Source: Sinomonas sp. P10A9
GTDB taxonomy: Bacteria > Actinomycetota > Actinomycetes > Actinomycetales > Micrococcaceae
NCBI RefSeq assembly: GCF_041022165.1
Contig: NZ_CP163302.1
Coordinates: 496,001-560,000, forward strand
Direction of reading: 5' to 3'
DNA length: 64,000 nucleotides
In this document: one piece after another, positions 50,201-59,465 of the stretch
Layout of the letters: each line of letters opens with the position of its first letter
Numbering within the stretch: the stretch's first letter is position 1
Made by a program: the position numbers and the translations under genes
The notes under the pieces: generated by a model
Told to the model about the DNA's origin: nothing
What the model saw: only the letters and a program-made list of their open reading frames with translations
Databases searched by the model: none

Positions 50201-51925
50201 ATGGCATCAGAGGAAGGCACCGACGGGGTCCGCGTCGCGAACGCACCGACACACAGGCGCGCGAGCGTGCACCTCCTCGTCGCACTGCTTGCCCTGGCAC
50301 TGATCGTGGTCGGCTTCTACGCGGTCAGGACGCTCACGCTCTTCGTTTCGCCGATGCTGTTCCTCGCCGCGGTCTTCCTCGAGGCGGTCGCCGTCATCAT
50401 CTTTGTCTTCGCGGTCGTGAGGGCGCTGACCCTGCCGGGGAAGGTGCTGCGCTCCCTCGGGACATCAGCCTGGGAGGGCCTCGCCTCGAACGCCTACGTG
50501 GTCAGACAGCGGACGAGCGATGCGGCCGGGATGAGATGGCTCCGCGGCCGATTCAGACGGGACAGCCCTGCCGGGATCTGGCTGACGGGCACCGTGGCGA
50601 TCGCCGCGTGGCCTCTCGTGAGCTTCCTGGGGGTAGCGTTCACCGTTGCCACCGGTGGGGCGCTGACCCGGGTCGACGAGCGGATCGCGAACCTCATGCC
50701 AGCAGTTCGCACCCCAGGGGAAACCGCCTTCTTCACCGCCGCGACGATGCTTGTGAACTGGCAGGCCCTCACCTTCCTGACCCTCGCCGCCGCGGCCATG
50801 CTGTGGTGGGAACGACGGCGGTTCCTGGCCGTGGTCGTCGTCGGCGCCGTCGTGGGACAGGAACTGCTCGCGACGGTGGTCAAGCTGCTCGTCGGCAGGC
50901 ACAGGCCGGACGCCTCGCTGGCCCTGCTCGACGTGGGCACCCTCGGCTTCCCGAGCGGACATGCCGTGCGCGTTACCGTGGTCTACGGGCTCCTTGCCTA
51001 CCTGCTGGTCAAGGCCTATCGCACCACGGTGGCGCGCACCCTAGTCGTGGCGGGGTACCTCGTGGTGGTGCTTCTCGTCGCGATGAGCCGCGTGTACTTG
51101 GGGGTGCATTTCGTGAGCGACGTGTGGGGCGGCGTGCTGCTCGGTGCTGCATTCCTGACCGCGGTCGTCGGCTTCCTCGAGATCGCGGCGCGGTTCCCCA
51201 TCGTCCGCCACGAACGGCGAGCGGGCAGCGCGGGGCGGGCGTTCGCCGTCGTGCCGGCGATCGGGATCGTCTTCGCGGTTGTGACCGCGCCGCTGCTGAT
51301 CCACCCGCACGAGCACCCCGGGGAGCCGACCAGCCAACAGCTGCCTGCCCTGGACGCGGCGTCCTTCTCCAGACTGCCGCTCTACAGCGAGACGCTCACC
51401 GGCGACCACATGGAACCGGCCAACTTCATCTTCGTGGGCACCGAGGACCAGCTCGTCGGGGCCTTCGAAGGCGCCGGGTGGGCCCGTGCCGACCGGTCGA
51501 CGTTCGCCAACACGCTTCAGGCGTTTGCGGTGGGGATCCAGGGCGGCCAGTACGCCTCGGCCCCAGTGACGCCCGCGTTCATGGCGGGCGAGCCGGAGAC
51601 GGTTGCGTTCCAGAAGGCGACGGCCTCGAACTCGTTGCGCCAGCGGCACCACACCCGCATCTGGCGCACCGACTACGCCGCCCCTGGCGGTCGTCCGATC
51701 TGGGAGGCCACGGCGAGCTTCGACGACGGGATTGAGTTCGCCGGGGCGGCCAAGGTGCCAACCCACCACATCGACCCGAACATCGACGCCGAGCGGGCTT
51801 TCATCATCGGCACGCTCGGGTATCCCGAGCGGCTCGTGCCGCTCACGCACCCCCAGATGGGGCACAACGGCAGCGGCGATGAGTTCTTCACGGACGGGAA
51901 GGCGCAGCTCGTCGTCCTGCGGTGA
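50201..51925 (+). CDS. PAP2-family phosphatase with LssY-type C-terminal domain
   Basis: A 574-residue membrane protein. The N-terminal part has about seven membrane segments and the phosphatidic-acid-phosphatase motifs KLLVGRHRPD, PSGH and SRVYLGVHFVSDV. The C-terminal 230 residues are soluble and match the LssY-like domain (FIFVGTEDQLVGAFEGAGW, IEFAGAAKVPTHHIDPNID, ERAFI). GAGAAT (50188-50193) ends seven bases before the ATG at 50201, so this start is preferred over the GTG at 50180. It probably dephosphorylates lipid phosphates at the membrane. Confidence 0.86.
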   Translation: MASEEGTDGVRVANAPTHRRASVHLLVALLALALIVVGFYAVRTLTLFVSPMLFLAAVFLEAVAVIIFVFAVVRALTLPGKVLRSLGTSAWEGLASNAYVVRQRTSDAAGMRWLRGRFRRDSPAGIWLTGTVAIAAWPLVSFLGVAFTVATGGALTRVDERIANLMPAVRTPGETAFFTAATMLVNWQALTFLTLAAAAMLWWERRRFLAVVVVGAVVGQELLATVVKLLVGRHRPDASLALLDVGTLGFPSGHAVRVTVVYGLLAYLLVKAYRTTVARTLVVAGYLVVVLLVAMSRVYLGVHFVSDVWGGVLLGAAFLTAVVGFLEIAARFPIVRHERRAGSAGRAFAVVPAIGIVFAVVTAPLLIHPHEHPGEPTSQQLPALDAASFSRLPLYSETLTGDHMEPANFIFVGTEDQLVGAFEGAGWARADRSTFANTLQAFAVGIQGGQYASAPVTPAFMAGEPETVAFQKATASNSLRQRHHTRIWRTDYAAPGGRPIWEATASFDDGIEFAGAAKVPTHHIDPNIDAERAFIIGTLGYPERLVPLTHPQMGHNGSGDEFFTDGKAQLVVLR

Positions 51926-51935
51926 ACCTGCAGGG

Positions 51936-52565
51936 TCAGACGGTCCGGGCGAGCTTCGACGCCTCCCAGGCAAATCCGTCGGGATCCGTCACCGCGCGGG
52001 CGCTGCCGGTGATCGCGAGGCGGTGGGAGCCGGTCCCCTCAGGGGCCACCCCAGCGTCCTTGGCCAGCGCGCGACGGCGGTAGAGGGCCAGCTTGACCGG
52101 GCCGTCCGCCGCGAACTCGACGTACATGCGGCCGAAGGCCTTGGCCACGGTGAGCCCGCGATCCGTGTAGAACCTCCTGCTGGCGGCCACGTCGGCAACG
52201 CCCAGCAGCAGAACGACCTCGTCGGTCTGCCGCTGTGCCGGGCCCGAGTCCTTCTTCTCGGACGTGGCAACCTTCCAGATGGTCCCGTCCGGGGCCTGGA
52301 TCACGCCGCCGTAGCCCCAGAGTGACTTGGACGCGGGCTTGAGGGCTGCCGCTCCGCCGGCGAGGGCGGCGTCGAGGAGGAGATCTGCGTTGGCGGGCTG
52401 GGACACCACAAAGGATAGGGTGAATCCCCGGAAGCCGTTCGTGGCCTGCTGCGATTCGCGCAGCCGCACATGGGCGGCCAGGTCCAGGCCAAACGCGCCG
52501 GTGTAGAAGTTCCGGGCGGCCGCGAGGTCCGCCACTTCGAGGGTGATTGAGTCGATGATGCCCAT
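51936..52565 (-). CDS. VOC family protein with two glyoxalase-like domains
   Basis: A 209-residue protein with two vicinal-oxygen-chelate modules: residues 1-110 (SITLEVADLAAARNFYTGAFG) and 120-209 (LLLGVADVAASRRFYTDRGL). Such proteins bind metals and small molecules or detoxify antibiotics; no ligand is evident. It is last in an AraC-VOC-miniAraC-VOC unit, five bases after the shortened regulator gene. Confidence 0.83.
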   Translation of the reverse strand: MGIIDSITLEVADLAAARNFYTGAFGLDLAAHVRLRESQQATNGFRGFTLSFVVSQPANADLLLDAALAGGAAALKPASKSLWGYGGVIQAPDGTIWKVATSEKKDSGPAQRQTDEVVLLLGVADVAASRRFYTDRGLTVAKAFGRMYVEFAADGPVKLALYRRRALAKDAGVAPEGTGSHRLAITGSARAVTDPDGFAWEASKLARTV

Positions 52566-52570
52566 GGTCT

Positions 52571-52876
52571 TCACGCTATCCGCGGCGCGCTGAGCGCCGC
52601 TTCTCGATTCCTGACCGGTCTGCAGACCGGTTCGTCGCGGCGCAACGCCGCGTATTCTTCCGGGGACATCCCGTAGGCGAGCGCGAACTCGCCGGCGAGC
52701 TGGGCCGCCGGTACGCCGGCCGCGCGGGCGAGCGCGGCGGTGTCGAGGTGGCATGCGCAGTTCCCGCCGCTCCGCGCGGCGTTTCGGTCGATCAGGTCGC
52801 GGACGCGTCGCACCCGCGCGAGGTCGCACGGGTACGGCACGGGTGCGTGCACCGGGCCCCAGGCGGGATGGCACAT
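52571..52876 (-). CDS. Shortened AraC-like protein
   Basis: A 101-residue protein resembling the AraC regulator encoded upstream at 53296-53736 but lacking its second helix-turn-helix. The shared parts are LARVRRVRDLIDRNAA against LALLRRVRDRIDRDYA, the first HTH (LDTAALARAAGVPAAQLAGE), and the tail RPVRNREA against RPIRNREA. It also has cysteines (CHPAWG, CACHLD) that the full copy lacks. The ATG overlaps the VOC stop by one base. It may be a decayed paralogue or a modulator. Confidence 0.68.
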   Translation of the reverse strand: MCHPAWGPVHAPVPYPCDLARVRRVRDLIDRNAARSGGNCACHLDTAALARAAGVPAAQLAGEFALAYGMSPEEYAALRRDEPVCRPVRNREAALSAPRIA

Positions 52877-53286
52877 CAGCGAATCTCTTGGACGCGGATC
52901 TGGTTGCCCGCCGGGTCGCGGAACGCACAGTCGCGCAGGCCGTAGGGCTGCAGGGTCGGTTCCTGGATCACCTCGGCGTCGGTGGCCTGGACCTTCTCGA
53001 AGACCTCGTCGATGTTGGGGGTGGCCAGCAGGATCCAGCCGTAGGTGCCCTTGGCCATCATCTCGGAGATGGTGCGGCGCTCGTCGTCGGTGATCCCGGG
53101 ATCGATGGCCGGCGGGGCCAGAAGGATCGATGTGCTGGGCTGGCCGACGGGCCCGACAGTGATCCATCGCATGGTGCCCTTGCCGACGTCCTGACGGACC
53201 TCGAAGCCGAGCACGTCGCGGTAGAAGGCCACCGAGGCTTCGGGATCAACATGGGGGAGTGCGCTTGCGTGAATGGTGAGTTCCAT
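52876..53286 (-). CDS. VOC family protein, single domain
   Basis: A 136-residue glyoxalase/bleomycin-resistance-like protein (LPHVDPEASVAFYRDVLGFE, GWILLATPNIDEVFEKVQ, LRDCAFRDPAGNQIRVQE). It starts nine bases after the AraC gene and ends overlapping the shortened regulator. The ligand is unknown. Confidence 0.85.
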   Translation of the reverse strand: MELTIHASALPHVDPEASVAFYRDVLGFEVRQDVGKGTMRWITVGPVGQPSTSILLAPPAIDPGITDDERRTISEMMAKGTYGWILLATPNIDEVFEKVQATDAEVIQEPTLQPYGLRDCAFRDPAGNQIRVQEIR

Positions 53287-53295
53287 GCCTTCACG

Positions 53296-53736
53296 CTAGA
53301 GCGTGCGGGCAGGCCACGCTTCTCGATTCCTGATCGGTCTCGTGACCTGCTTGGCGATGCACGGCAGCATGCCTTCGGTGATGTCCGCGCCGTGGTCTCG
53401 GTAGGTGCTGGGAGGGACCCCCACGAGCTCCGCGAACCGGGTGCTGAACGTGCCCAGCGACGAGAAGCCCACCTCGAAGCACACGTCCGTGACGCTGAGT
53501 TCCCCCACCCGTAGCAGGGCCATGGCCCGCTCGATCCGGCGCGTCATGAGGTACTGGTACACCGACTCGCCGTACGCGGTCCTGAACAGCCGGCTCAGGT
53601 GCCCCGCAGACATGTGGATGCCCTGGGCGAGTGCCTCGACGTTCAGCGGCAGCGCGTAGTCGCGGTCGATCCGGTCCCGGACGCGCCGCAGGAGGGCGAG
53701 GTCTCGCAGGCGGGAATCGGCGGGTGGTTGCGTCAC
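53296..53736 (-). CDS. AraC family transcriptional regulator
   Basis: A 146-residue protein consisting almost only of the two helix-turn-helix units of AraC: LNVEALAQGIHMSAGHLSRLF and VTDVCFEVGFSSLGTFSTRF followed by VGVPPSTYRDH. No sensor domain is present, so it may act like MarA/SoxS, or the VOC proteins encoded after it may do the sensing. It begins with GTG and heads the four-gene unit. Confidence 0.86.
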   Translation of the reverse strand: MTQPPADSRLRDLALLRRVRDRIDRDYALPLNVEALAQGIHMSAGHLSRLFRTAYGESVYQYLMTRRIERAMALLRVGELSVTDVCFEVGFSSLGTFSTRFAELVGVPPSTYRDHGADITEGMLPCIAKQVTRPIRNREAWPARTL

Positions 53737-53792
53737 CCCTCGATGCTGGCAAGGGAGCGGCCCCCTGTCGAGACACGGTGCTCAGATACCGG

Positions 53793-53969
53793 TGAAAGCG
53801 TTTCCAGACAAGGGGGATCAACGGAATCCGTCGAGACTGATGACAGGAAACACACTCGCAAACGATGGGGCTGAAAGCCCTTCCAGCGCACGTTCCGGAG
53901 GCAGTCTTCCAAACCCTTGTCACGCAAGTGTGACTCGTGTCATAGTTACCCGCGGTGTAAACGTTTTCA
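53793..53969 (+). promoter_or_regulatory. Amylase promoter with two LacI-type operators
   Basis: TTGTCA (53917-53922) and CATAGT (53941-53946) are 18 bases apart. TGAAAGCGTTTCCA (53793-53806) and TGTAAACGTTTTCA (53956-53969) resemble maltose-type LacI-family operators; the second lies right after the predicted start and before AGGAGG at 53971. Confidence 0.6.
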
Positions 53970-53981
53970 TAGGAGGTTTCC

Positions 53982-56900
53982 ATGAAGAATCGCCGTATCC
54001 CTTCGCGCGACGCGAGAGGACGGGCCGCCGCAGCCGCCGCCGTCGTCCTCGTTGCCGGGCTTCTCGCAGGAGGCGCGACGACGGCGCTCGCCGCCCCGCC
54101 GCCGTCGCCGCCCGATCCGGCTACTGGGGCCACCCACTCGTTCCGCACGGCCGCGGGCGCCGAGAATTACTACTTCGTCATGACGGACCGCTTCGCGAAT
54201 GGCACGAGGGCGAACGATCTGGGCGGGCTCGCAGCCGACCCGATGGTTTCGGGCTTCGATCCGACCAACAAGGGCTTCTACCACGGAGGCGACCTCCAGG
54301 GCCTCACGGGCAAGCTCGACTACATCCAGGGCCTGGGCACGAGCGCGATCTGGCTCACCCCGAGCTTCAAGAACAAGGCCGTCCAGCCGCAGGACAAGAG
54401 CGCGGGCTACCACGGCTACTGGATCACGGACTTCACGCAGATCGACCCGCACCTCGGCACCAACGCCGAGCTCGGAGACCTCATCACCCAGGCGCACGCG
54501 CGCGGCATGAAGGTCTACTTCGACATCATCACGAACCACACCGCGGACGTCATCAAGTACACCGAGGGCGACCGTATGCCCTACGTGAGCAAGACCGTCT
54601 CGCCCTACAAGGACGCGTCGGGGAAGACGTTCGACGACGCCGCCGTTGCCGACCAGCCGACCTTCCCCACGATGGATCCCGCGACGTCGTTCCCGTACCA
54701 CCCGTACGTCTCGCCCGGCGACGAGAATGCCAAGGTCCCCGCATGGCTCAACGACCTGAGCCTGTACCACAACCGCGGAGACTCGACCTTCGCTGGCGAG
54801 AGCGCCAACTATGGCGACTTCTCGGGCCTCGACGACCTGTTCACCGAGAACCCGAAGGTCCTCAACGGGTTCATCGACGTCTACAAGAAGTGGATCGGCG
54901 ACTTCGGCATCGACGGCTTCCGCATCGACACGATGAAGCACGTCAACGACGCGTTCTGGCAGAAGTTCTCGCCCGCGATCCTGGACTACGCGCACTCGGT
55001 GGGGAAGAAGGACTTCTTCATGTTCGGCGAGGTCTACGACACCTCGCGGGACTTCACCTCGAAGTTCACGACGTCCGACGGCGTCCAGGCGGTCCTCGAC
55101 TTCCCGTTCCAGCAGGCGGCGCGCTCGTACGCGTCGGCATCCTCGCCCGCCACGACGCTCCAGAAGCTGTTCCAGGGCGACGACTGGTACACGACGGCGA
55201 CCTCGAACGTGTACCAGCTGCCCACGTTCCTCGGGAACCACGACATGGGCCGCATCGGCTCCTTCATCAACACCGACAACCCCAAGGCGTCCGACGCCGA
55301 GAAGGTGGCGCGCGACCGGCTCGCGAACGAGCTCATGTACTTCTCGCGAGGCAACCCGATCGTCTACTACGGCGACGAGCAGGGCTTCACCGGCACGGGC
55401 GGTGACCAGCTTGCCCGCCAGGACATGTTCGCCTCCAAGACGCCCGAGTACCTGGCCGACAGCCTTCTGGGCACGACGGCGACCCACGCCACGGATAACT
55501 ACGTCACCACCCATCCGCTGTACACCTCAATCGCCGACCTCGCGAAGGTGGTCAAGGACAACCCCGCGCTGCGCTCGGGCGCGCACCAGGACCGCTACGC
55601 CGACACGACGGCGGGCGTGTACGCGTTCTCGCGCATCGACGCGACGGCGCAGCGCGAGTACGTCGTGGCGCTGAACAACACTGCGGCTCCGCGTACGGCC
55701 GCCGTGCCGACGTACATTGCCCAGCGGCCGTTCACCAAGGTGTTCGGCGCGGGGGCAACGGACCGGCTCGACACGGCCGCGGACAAGACGCTGAACGTGA
55801 CCGTGCCGCCGTTCTCCGCCGTGGTCTACGAGTCCGACGGGCGCATCCCGGACTCCGCGGCGGCGCCCGTGCCCCAGATCGGAACGCCAGCGGCGACGGG
55901 CGGGGACAACACGCGCGTCAACGTCACCGCGGACCTCCCGCACGACTCCTTCTACGAGGTCACGTTCCAGGCCCGGACCCCGGGCGCGCAGGGACCGGCC
56001 GGGCAGTGGCAGAACATCGGCACCGACGACACCTACCCGTACCAGGTGTTCCACGCGACCAAGGGCATGACACCGGGCACGCCGCTCGAGTACCGTGCGG
56101 TCTCGCTGGACAACACCGGCCACACCGCGACCTCGGCGACCGTCTCCGCCGTCGTGCCTACCCCGGTGGACCCGGACGCGCCGAAGGGCCCCGCGCCGCA
56201 GCCGCTCTCGGTGAGCATCGCGGGCGATTACCAGCACCTCGCGGGCTGCACCGGCGACTGGGACCCCGCGTGCCAGGCGACGATGGCACAGTACGACCCG
56301 ATCGCCTCCGAGTGGCGGCTCACCGTTGACCTGCCGGCTGGGACCTACCAGATCAAGGCTGCGCTCAATGGCTCGTGGAAGGAGAACTACGGGGCTGGCG
56401 GCGCGCCGAACGGCGGAAACATCACGCTCAACCATCCTGGCGGGAAGCTCACGTTCACGTATCGGCAGGACACGCATCTGACCACGGTCTCAGAGCACGC
56501 GTCACAGCCCTCCGCCGTGTCTGTTCCGGGGACGCTCAACACGGCGATGGGGTGCGCGAGCAACTGGGATCCCGCGTGCACGCAGGCGCAGCTGACGTTC
56601 GACGCCGCGCTGGGAGTCTGGCGCGGGACGTACACTCTGGCGGCTGGCAGCTACTCGTTCAAGGCGGCGCTCAACAAGTCCTGGGACGTGAACTACGGCG
56701 TGGGGGGCGCGGTCAACGGCCCCAACATCGGCCTCGACCACCCGGGCGGGACGGTCGTGTTCAGCTACAACGACTCGACCCACCTCGTCACGGCCGGCTG
56801 GCCCGTGACGCAGCCCGCTTCGGTCAACTTCCCCGGCACGTACCAGCACCCCGTCGGATGCGCGGGGGACTGGGATCCGGCGTGCGCTGCGACGTCCGCG

Positions 56901-57113
56901 ACGTGGGATCCCCGCTCGCAGGGGTGGATCCTTCGGCTTGCCTCACTGCCGGCCGGGTCCTACTCGTTCAAGGTGGCGCTCAACGGGTCCTGGGACACGA
57001 ACTACGGGATGAACGGGGCCTTGAACGGGTCCAACATCGGCTTCGACCACGCAGGCGGGCCCGTAGCGTTCCGGTATGACCACACGACTCACTTGGTGAC
57101 GATCGTTCAGTAG
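53982..57113 (+). CDS. Secreted GH13 alpha-amylase with three X25-like modules
   Basis: A 1043-residue exported enzyme. Signal peptide residues 1-38 end at ALA-A. The GH13 barrel spans about 50-520 with the catalytic residues D316 (GFRIDTMKHV), E350 (MFGEVYD) and D421 (LGNHDMGR). A beta domain follows. Residues from about 743, 844 and 945 begin three repeats of about 100 residues with GCxxxWDPAC and GSYSFKxALNxSWDxNYG, like the X25 modules of amylopullulanases. It degrades starch or related glucans outside the cell. AGGAGG precedes the ATG by five bases. Confidence 0.92.
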   Translation: MKNRRIPSRDARGRAAAAAAVVLVAGLLAGGATTALAAPPPSPPDPATGATHSFRTAAGAENYYFVMTDRFANGTRANDLGGLAADPMVSGFDPTNKGFYHGGDLQGLTGKLDYIQGLGTSAIWLTPSFKNKAVQPQDKSAGYHGYWITDFTQIDPHLGTNAELGDLITQAHARGMKVYFDIITNHTADVIKYTEGDRMPYVSKTVSPYKDASGKTFDDAAVADQPTFPTMDPATSFPYHPYVSPGDENAKVPAWLNDLSLYHNRGDSTFAGESANYGDFSGLDDLFTENPKVLNGFIDVYKKWIGDFGIDGFRIDTMKHVNDAFWQKFSPAILDYAHSVGKKDFFMFGEVYDTSRDFTSKFTTSDGVQAVLDFPFQQAARSYASASSPATTLQKLFQGDDWYTTATSNVYQLPTFLGNHDMGRIGSFINTDNPKASDAEKVARDRLANELMYFSRGNPIVYYGDEQGFTGTGGDQLARQDMFASKTPEYLADSLLGTTATHATDNYVTTHPLYTSIADLAKVVKDNPALRSGAHQDRYADTTAGVYAFSRIDATAQREYVVALNNTAAPRTAAVPTYIAQRPFTKVFGAGATDRLDTAADKTLNVTVPPFSAVVYESDGRIPDSAAAPVPQIGTPAATGGDNTRVNVTADLPHDSFYEVTFQARTPGAQGPAGQWQNIGTDDTYPYQVFHATKGMTPGTPLEYRAVSLDNTGHTATSATVSAVVPTPVDPDAPKGPAPQPLSVSIAGDYQHLAGCTGDWDPACQATMAQYDPIASEWRLTVDLPAGTYQIKAALNGSWKENYGAGGAPNGGNITLNHPGGKLTFTYRQDTHLTTVSEHASQPSAVSVPGTLNTAMGCASNWDPACTQAQLTFDAALGVWRGTYTLAAGSYSFKAALNKSWDVNYGVGGAVNGPNIGLDHPGGTVVFSYNDSTHLVTAGWPVTQPASVNFPGTYQHPVGCAGDWDPACAATSATWDPRSQGWILRLASLPAGSYSFKVALNGSWDTNYGMNGALNGSNIGFDHAGGPVAFRYDHTTHLVTIVQ

Positions 57114-57132
57114 GCGGTGGGAGGTACCCCGG

Positions 57133-57165
57133 GGGCTGTCAGCGGAGGTAGCCCGCTGACAGCCC
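57133..57165 (+). terminator. Amylase gene terminator
   Basis: A perfect 13-bp stem (57133-57145, GGGCTGTCAGCGG, with 57153-57165) around AGGTAGC, 20 bases after the stop. Confidence 0.75.
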
Positions 57166-57216
57166 TCAACCGCGCTCATCCCCCTTGCACCGAACCTGCT
57201 CGCGCTCTGGGGAACC

Positions 57217-57243
57217 TGCCGGGGCGGCTTCGCCGCCCCGGCA
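57217..57243. terminator. Bidirectional terminator
   Basis: A perfect 12-bp stem (57217-57228 with 57232-57243) with loop TTC followed by TTCT, between the convergent amylase and AbrB-family genes. Confidence 0.8.
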
Positions 57244-57245
57244 TT

Positions 57246-58493
57246 CTAGGAGACGGCGGACTCCGTCACGACCGGAAGGCGCCGGTTGCTGCCTGCCGCA
57301 CGCGCAGGCTTCCGCACCTCGGAGGTCTTGCGGGCCAGCCAGCTGATGATCGGCGGGGTCACGAGCATCACGATGAGAAGGCGGGTGCTCTGGACGGTCG
57401 AAATGGCAGGGAGGTTCGCGTCCATGGAAGCGGCGGTGGCCAGTACGGCGTTGATGCCCCCGGGCGTGGTAGCGAGGTAGGCGTCGACCAGCGGAAGGCC
57501 CAACGCTGCCGAGAACGCCCAGGCCAGCCCCCCGCACGCGAGGCAGACGGCCACCGTCCAGAGCAGCACGTGGGGAAACAGCCTGCCGATGCTCCGTACG
57601 GAGGCCCAGGTGAACCTCAGGCCCACTTCAAGGCCGACCAGGACGAAGAGGAGGCCGCGCAGTACGCCATCGGGCGCAAAGCCCTGCGCGGTCCCCGTGA
57701 ACACGAACAGCGCGGTCATGACCATCGGCCCGAGCAGCGCCGGGGCCGGCATCGAGAAGCGCTTGCCGGCCCTGACCCCGAGGATGCAGACGGCGCCCAG
57801 CATGAGAAGTCCCGGGAGCTGATGCGCGCCCTGTGAGAGGTGAAGGATTTGATGTGGGTCGTCCCAGAGCGGCGTGCCCCCAGCCCTCGTGCTCCCGTCT
57901 GTGTCGGGATGCATCGCGGTCGCGACGACGGGTGCCGTGAACGCCACGAGCGCGACCCGGAAGTATTGCGAGAAGGCGACGAGGCGGGAGTCGGCGCCGA
58001 GATCGTCCGCAGCCGCCACGACGGCGGCAGAACCGCCTGGAACGAGGCTCAATGCGCCTTCGGCAAGGCCTGTCCGGCCCCATCTGGCCAGAAGAGCTCC
58101 GGCCGCGAGGCACAGGGCGATGGTCAGGACGGTCACTGCCATCATCGGCAACGCCGTGGCACCAACTGACTGCAGGGCGGCCGGGCTGACATAGCTGCCC
58201 ATGAGAACGCCGATTCCGGCCTGGGAGGCCGTGGCCGCAGGCTTCGGCAGCTGCCGCTTCACTGCCCCTGTGAGGGCGGCAGCAGCACCGACCAGGAGCG
58301 CCATCAGCAGATGCGGTGCGGGAAGGCCAACCAGCGAAGCGGCCTCGCCGAGGGCGTAGGCGACTCCTCCCAACCCCAGCCACAGGACGGCGGACGCGAC
58401 ACTATGTCGGCCAAATGGCCCGGCCAACGGCCAGCGCTCTGAGCTTCCTCCACGTGATGTCGCTGCGGGAACATCCACTCCTGGGCTGAACAT
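57246..58493 (-). CDS. AbrB-family membrane protein
   Basis: A 415-residue membrane protein with about ten hydrophobic segments in two similar halves, the AbrB (formerly ammonia-monooxygenase-related) pattern: GAVKRQLPKPAATASQAGIG, EGALSLVPGGSAAVVAAADD and, in the second half, DAYLATTPGGINAVLATA. The ATG at 58493 has GAAGG eight bases upstream. Transport of an organic compound is suspected for the family; the substrate is unknown. This is not the DNA-binding AbrB of Bacillus. Confidence 0.86.
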   Translation of the reverse strand: MFSPGVDVPAATSRGGSSERWPLAGPFGRHSVASAVLWLGLGGVAYALGEAASLVGLPAPHLLMALLVGAAAALTGAVKRQLPKPAATASQAGIGVLMGSYVSPAALQSVGATALPMMAVTVLTIALCLAAGALLARWGRTGLAEGALSLVPGGSAAVVAAADDLGADSRLVAFSQYFRVALVAFTAPVVATAMHPDTDGSTRAGGTPLWDDPHQILHLSQGAHQLPGLLMLGAVCILGVRAGKRFSMPAPALLGPMVMTALFVFTGTAQGFAPDGVLRGLLFVLVGLEVGLRFTWASVRSIGRLFPHVLLWTVAVCLACGGLAWAFSAALGLPLVDAYLATTPGGINAVLATAASMDANLPAISTVQSTRLLIVMLVTPPIISWLARKTSEVRKPARAAGSNRRLPVVTESAVS

Positions 58494-58715
58494 TGGGTCA
58501 CCTTCCGTCGACTTCGCGTGCTCCGGACCCACACGACCCTCCGGGCCGGACGTTACCGACGGGGAAATTGAGGAGTAATTCGAGCCTTGGCCGGGGTGAA
58601 GGTTCACGGGAGGGTAGTGAGGTTGGCCACTGACCCTGCGATCGCGCAGTGACGGGAGGTGCCCAGCGCCGGACGGGCCCAATGCCCGGGGCGCGCCAGC
58701 TGCTAGCGTGGGACC

Positions 58716-59444
58716 ATGGCGCTGCTGGAGACCCTCTGGCCCCTGTTCGGCCTCCACCTCAAGACCCCGCGGCTCGTCCTGCGGCCCCTGCGCGACGAGG
58801 ACATTCCCCACTACGTCGACGCGGCCGCCTCTGGCATCTACGAGCGAGTGAACGGACACATCCCCTTCCCGACAGCATGGGCGGAATCACCCGAGCTGGG
58901 GCCGACCGCGGCGCGCTGGATCTGGGAGAACCGCATCAAGTCGCGTCCCGAGTCATGGACCGTGATGTTCGGTGTCTGGTCGTCGGCGGGGGAGTTCCTT
59001 GGCTCCCAGGACGTCGCGGCGAAGAACTTCGCCGCGCTCCGGACGGTGACGACCGGCTCGTGGCTGCGCCGCAGTGACCAGGGCCGAGGGCTGGGGAAGG
59101 AGATGCGGGCCGCGGTGCTCCTGTGGTGCTTCGACTCCCTCGGCGCGGAGGTGGCCATGACGAGCACGTTCGAGTGGAATGCCCCATCGATCGGGGTGAG
59201 CAGGAGTCTCGGATACGAGCCCAACGGCGAGGCGCGGCTGGAGACCTCCCTCGGCGTCGTCGAGCGCGAGGTGCGGTTCCGCCTCGCCCAAGAGCGATTC
59301 CAGCGCCCGCCGTGGGAGCTCAGGGTCGAGGGGCACGAGGCGGCCGCCGCCGCGCTCGGGATCCCAGAGGAACGGGGCGGGCACCCAGCCCGCCTTGACG
59401 GCGGCGACGACGACGGCGACGGCGGTGGGCCTCGGATGTCCTGA
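58716..59444 (+). CDS. GNAT family N-acetyltransferase
   Basis: A 242-residue acetyltransferase of the RimJ/RimL type: LKTPRLVLRPLRDEDIPHY at the start, the acetyl-CoA loop RRSDQGRGLGKEMRAAVL, and NAPSIGVSRSLGYEPNGEAR. The last 30 residues are Gly/Asp-rich and overlap a terminator stem. TAGCGT (58704-58709) ends six bases before the ATG, so the transcript is probably leaderless. Confidence 0.88.
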   Translation: MALLETLWPLFGLHLKTPRLVLRPLRDEDIPHYVDAAASGIYERVNGHIPFPTAWAESPELGPTAARWIWENRIKSRPESWTVMFGVWSSAGEFLGSQDVAAKNFAALRTVTTGSWLRRSDQGRGLGKEMRAAVLLWCFDSLGAEVAMTSTFEWNAPSIGVSRSLGYEPNGEARLETSLGVVEREVRFRLAQERFQRPPWELRVEGHEAAAAALGIPEERGGHPARLDGGDDDGDGGGPRMS

Positions 59445-59454
59445 GGCCCACCGC
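59422..59454. terminator. Bidirectional terminator overlapping a stop codon
   Basis: GCGGTGGGCCTC (59422-59433) pairs perfectly with 59443-59454; the stem includes the acetyltransferase stop codon and lies 11 bases from the convergent binding-protein gene. Confidence 0.7.
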
Positions 59455-59465
59455 AGCGGTGTGCC

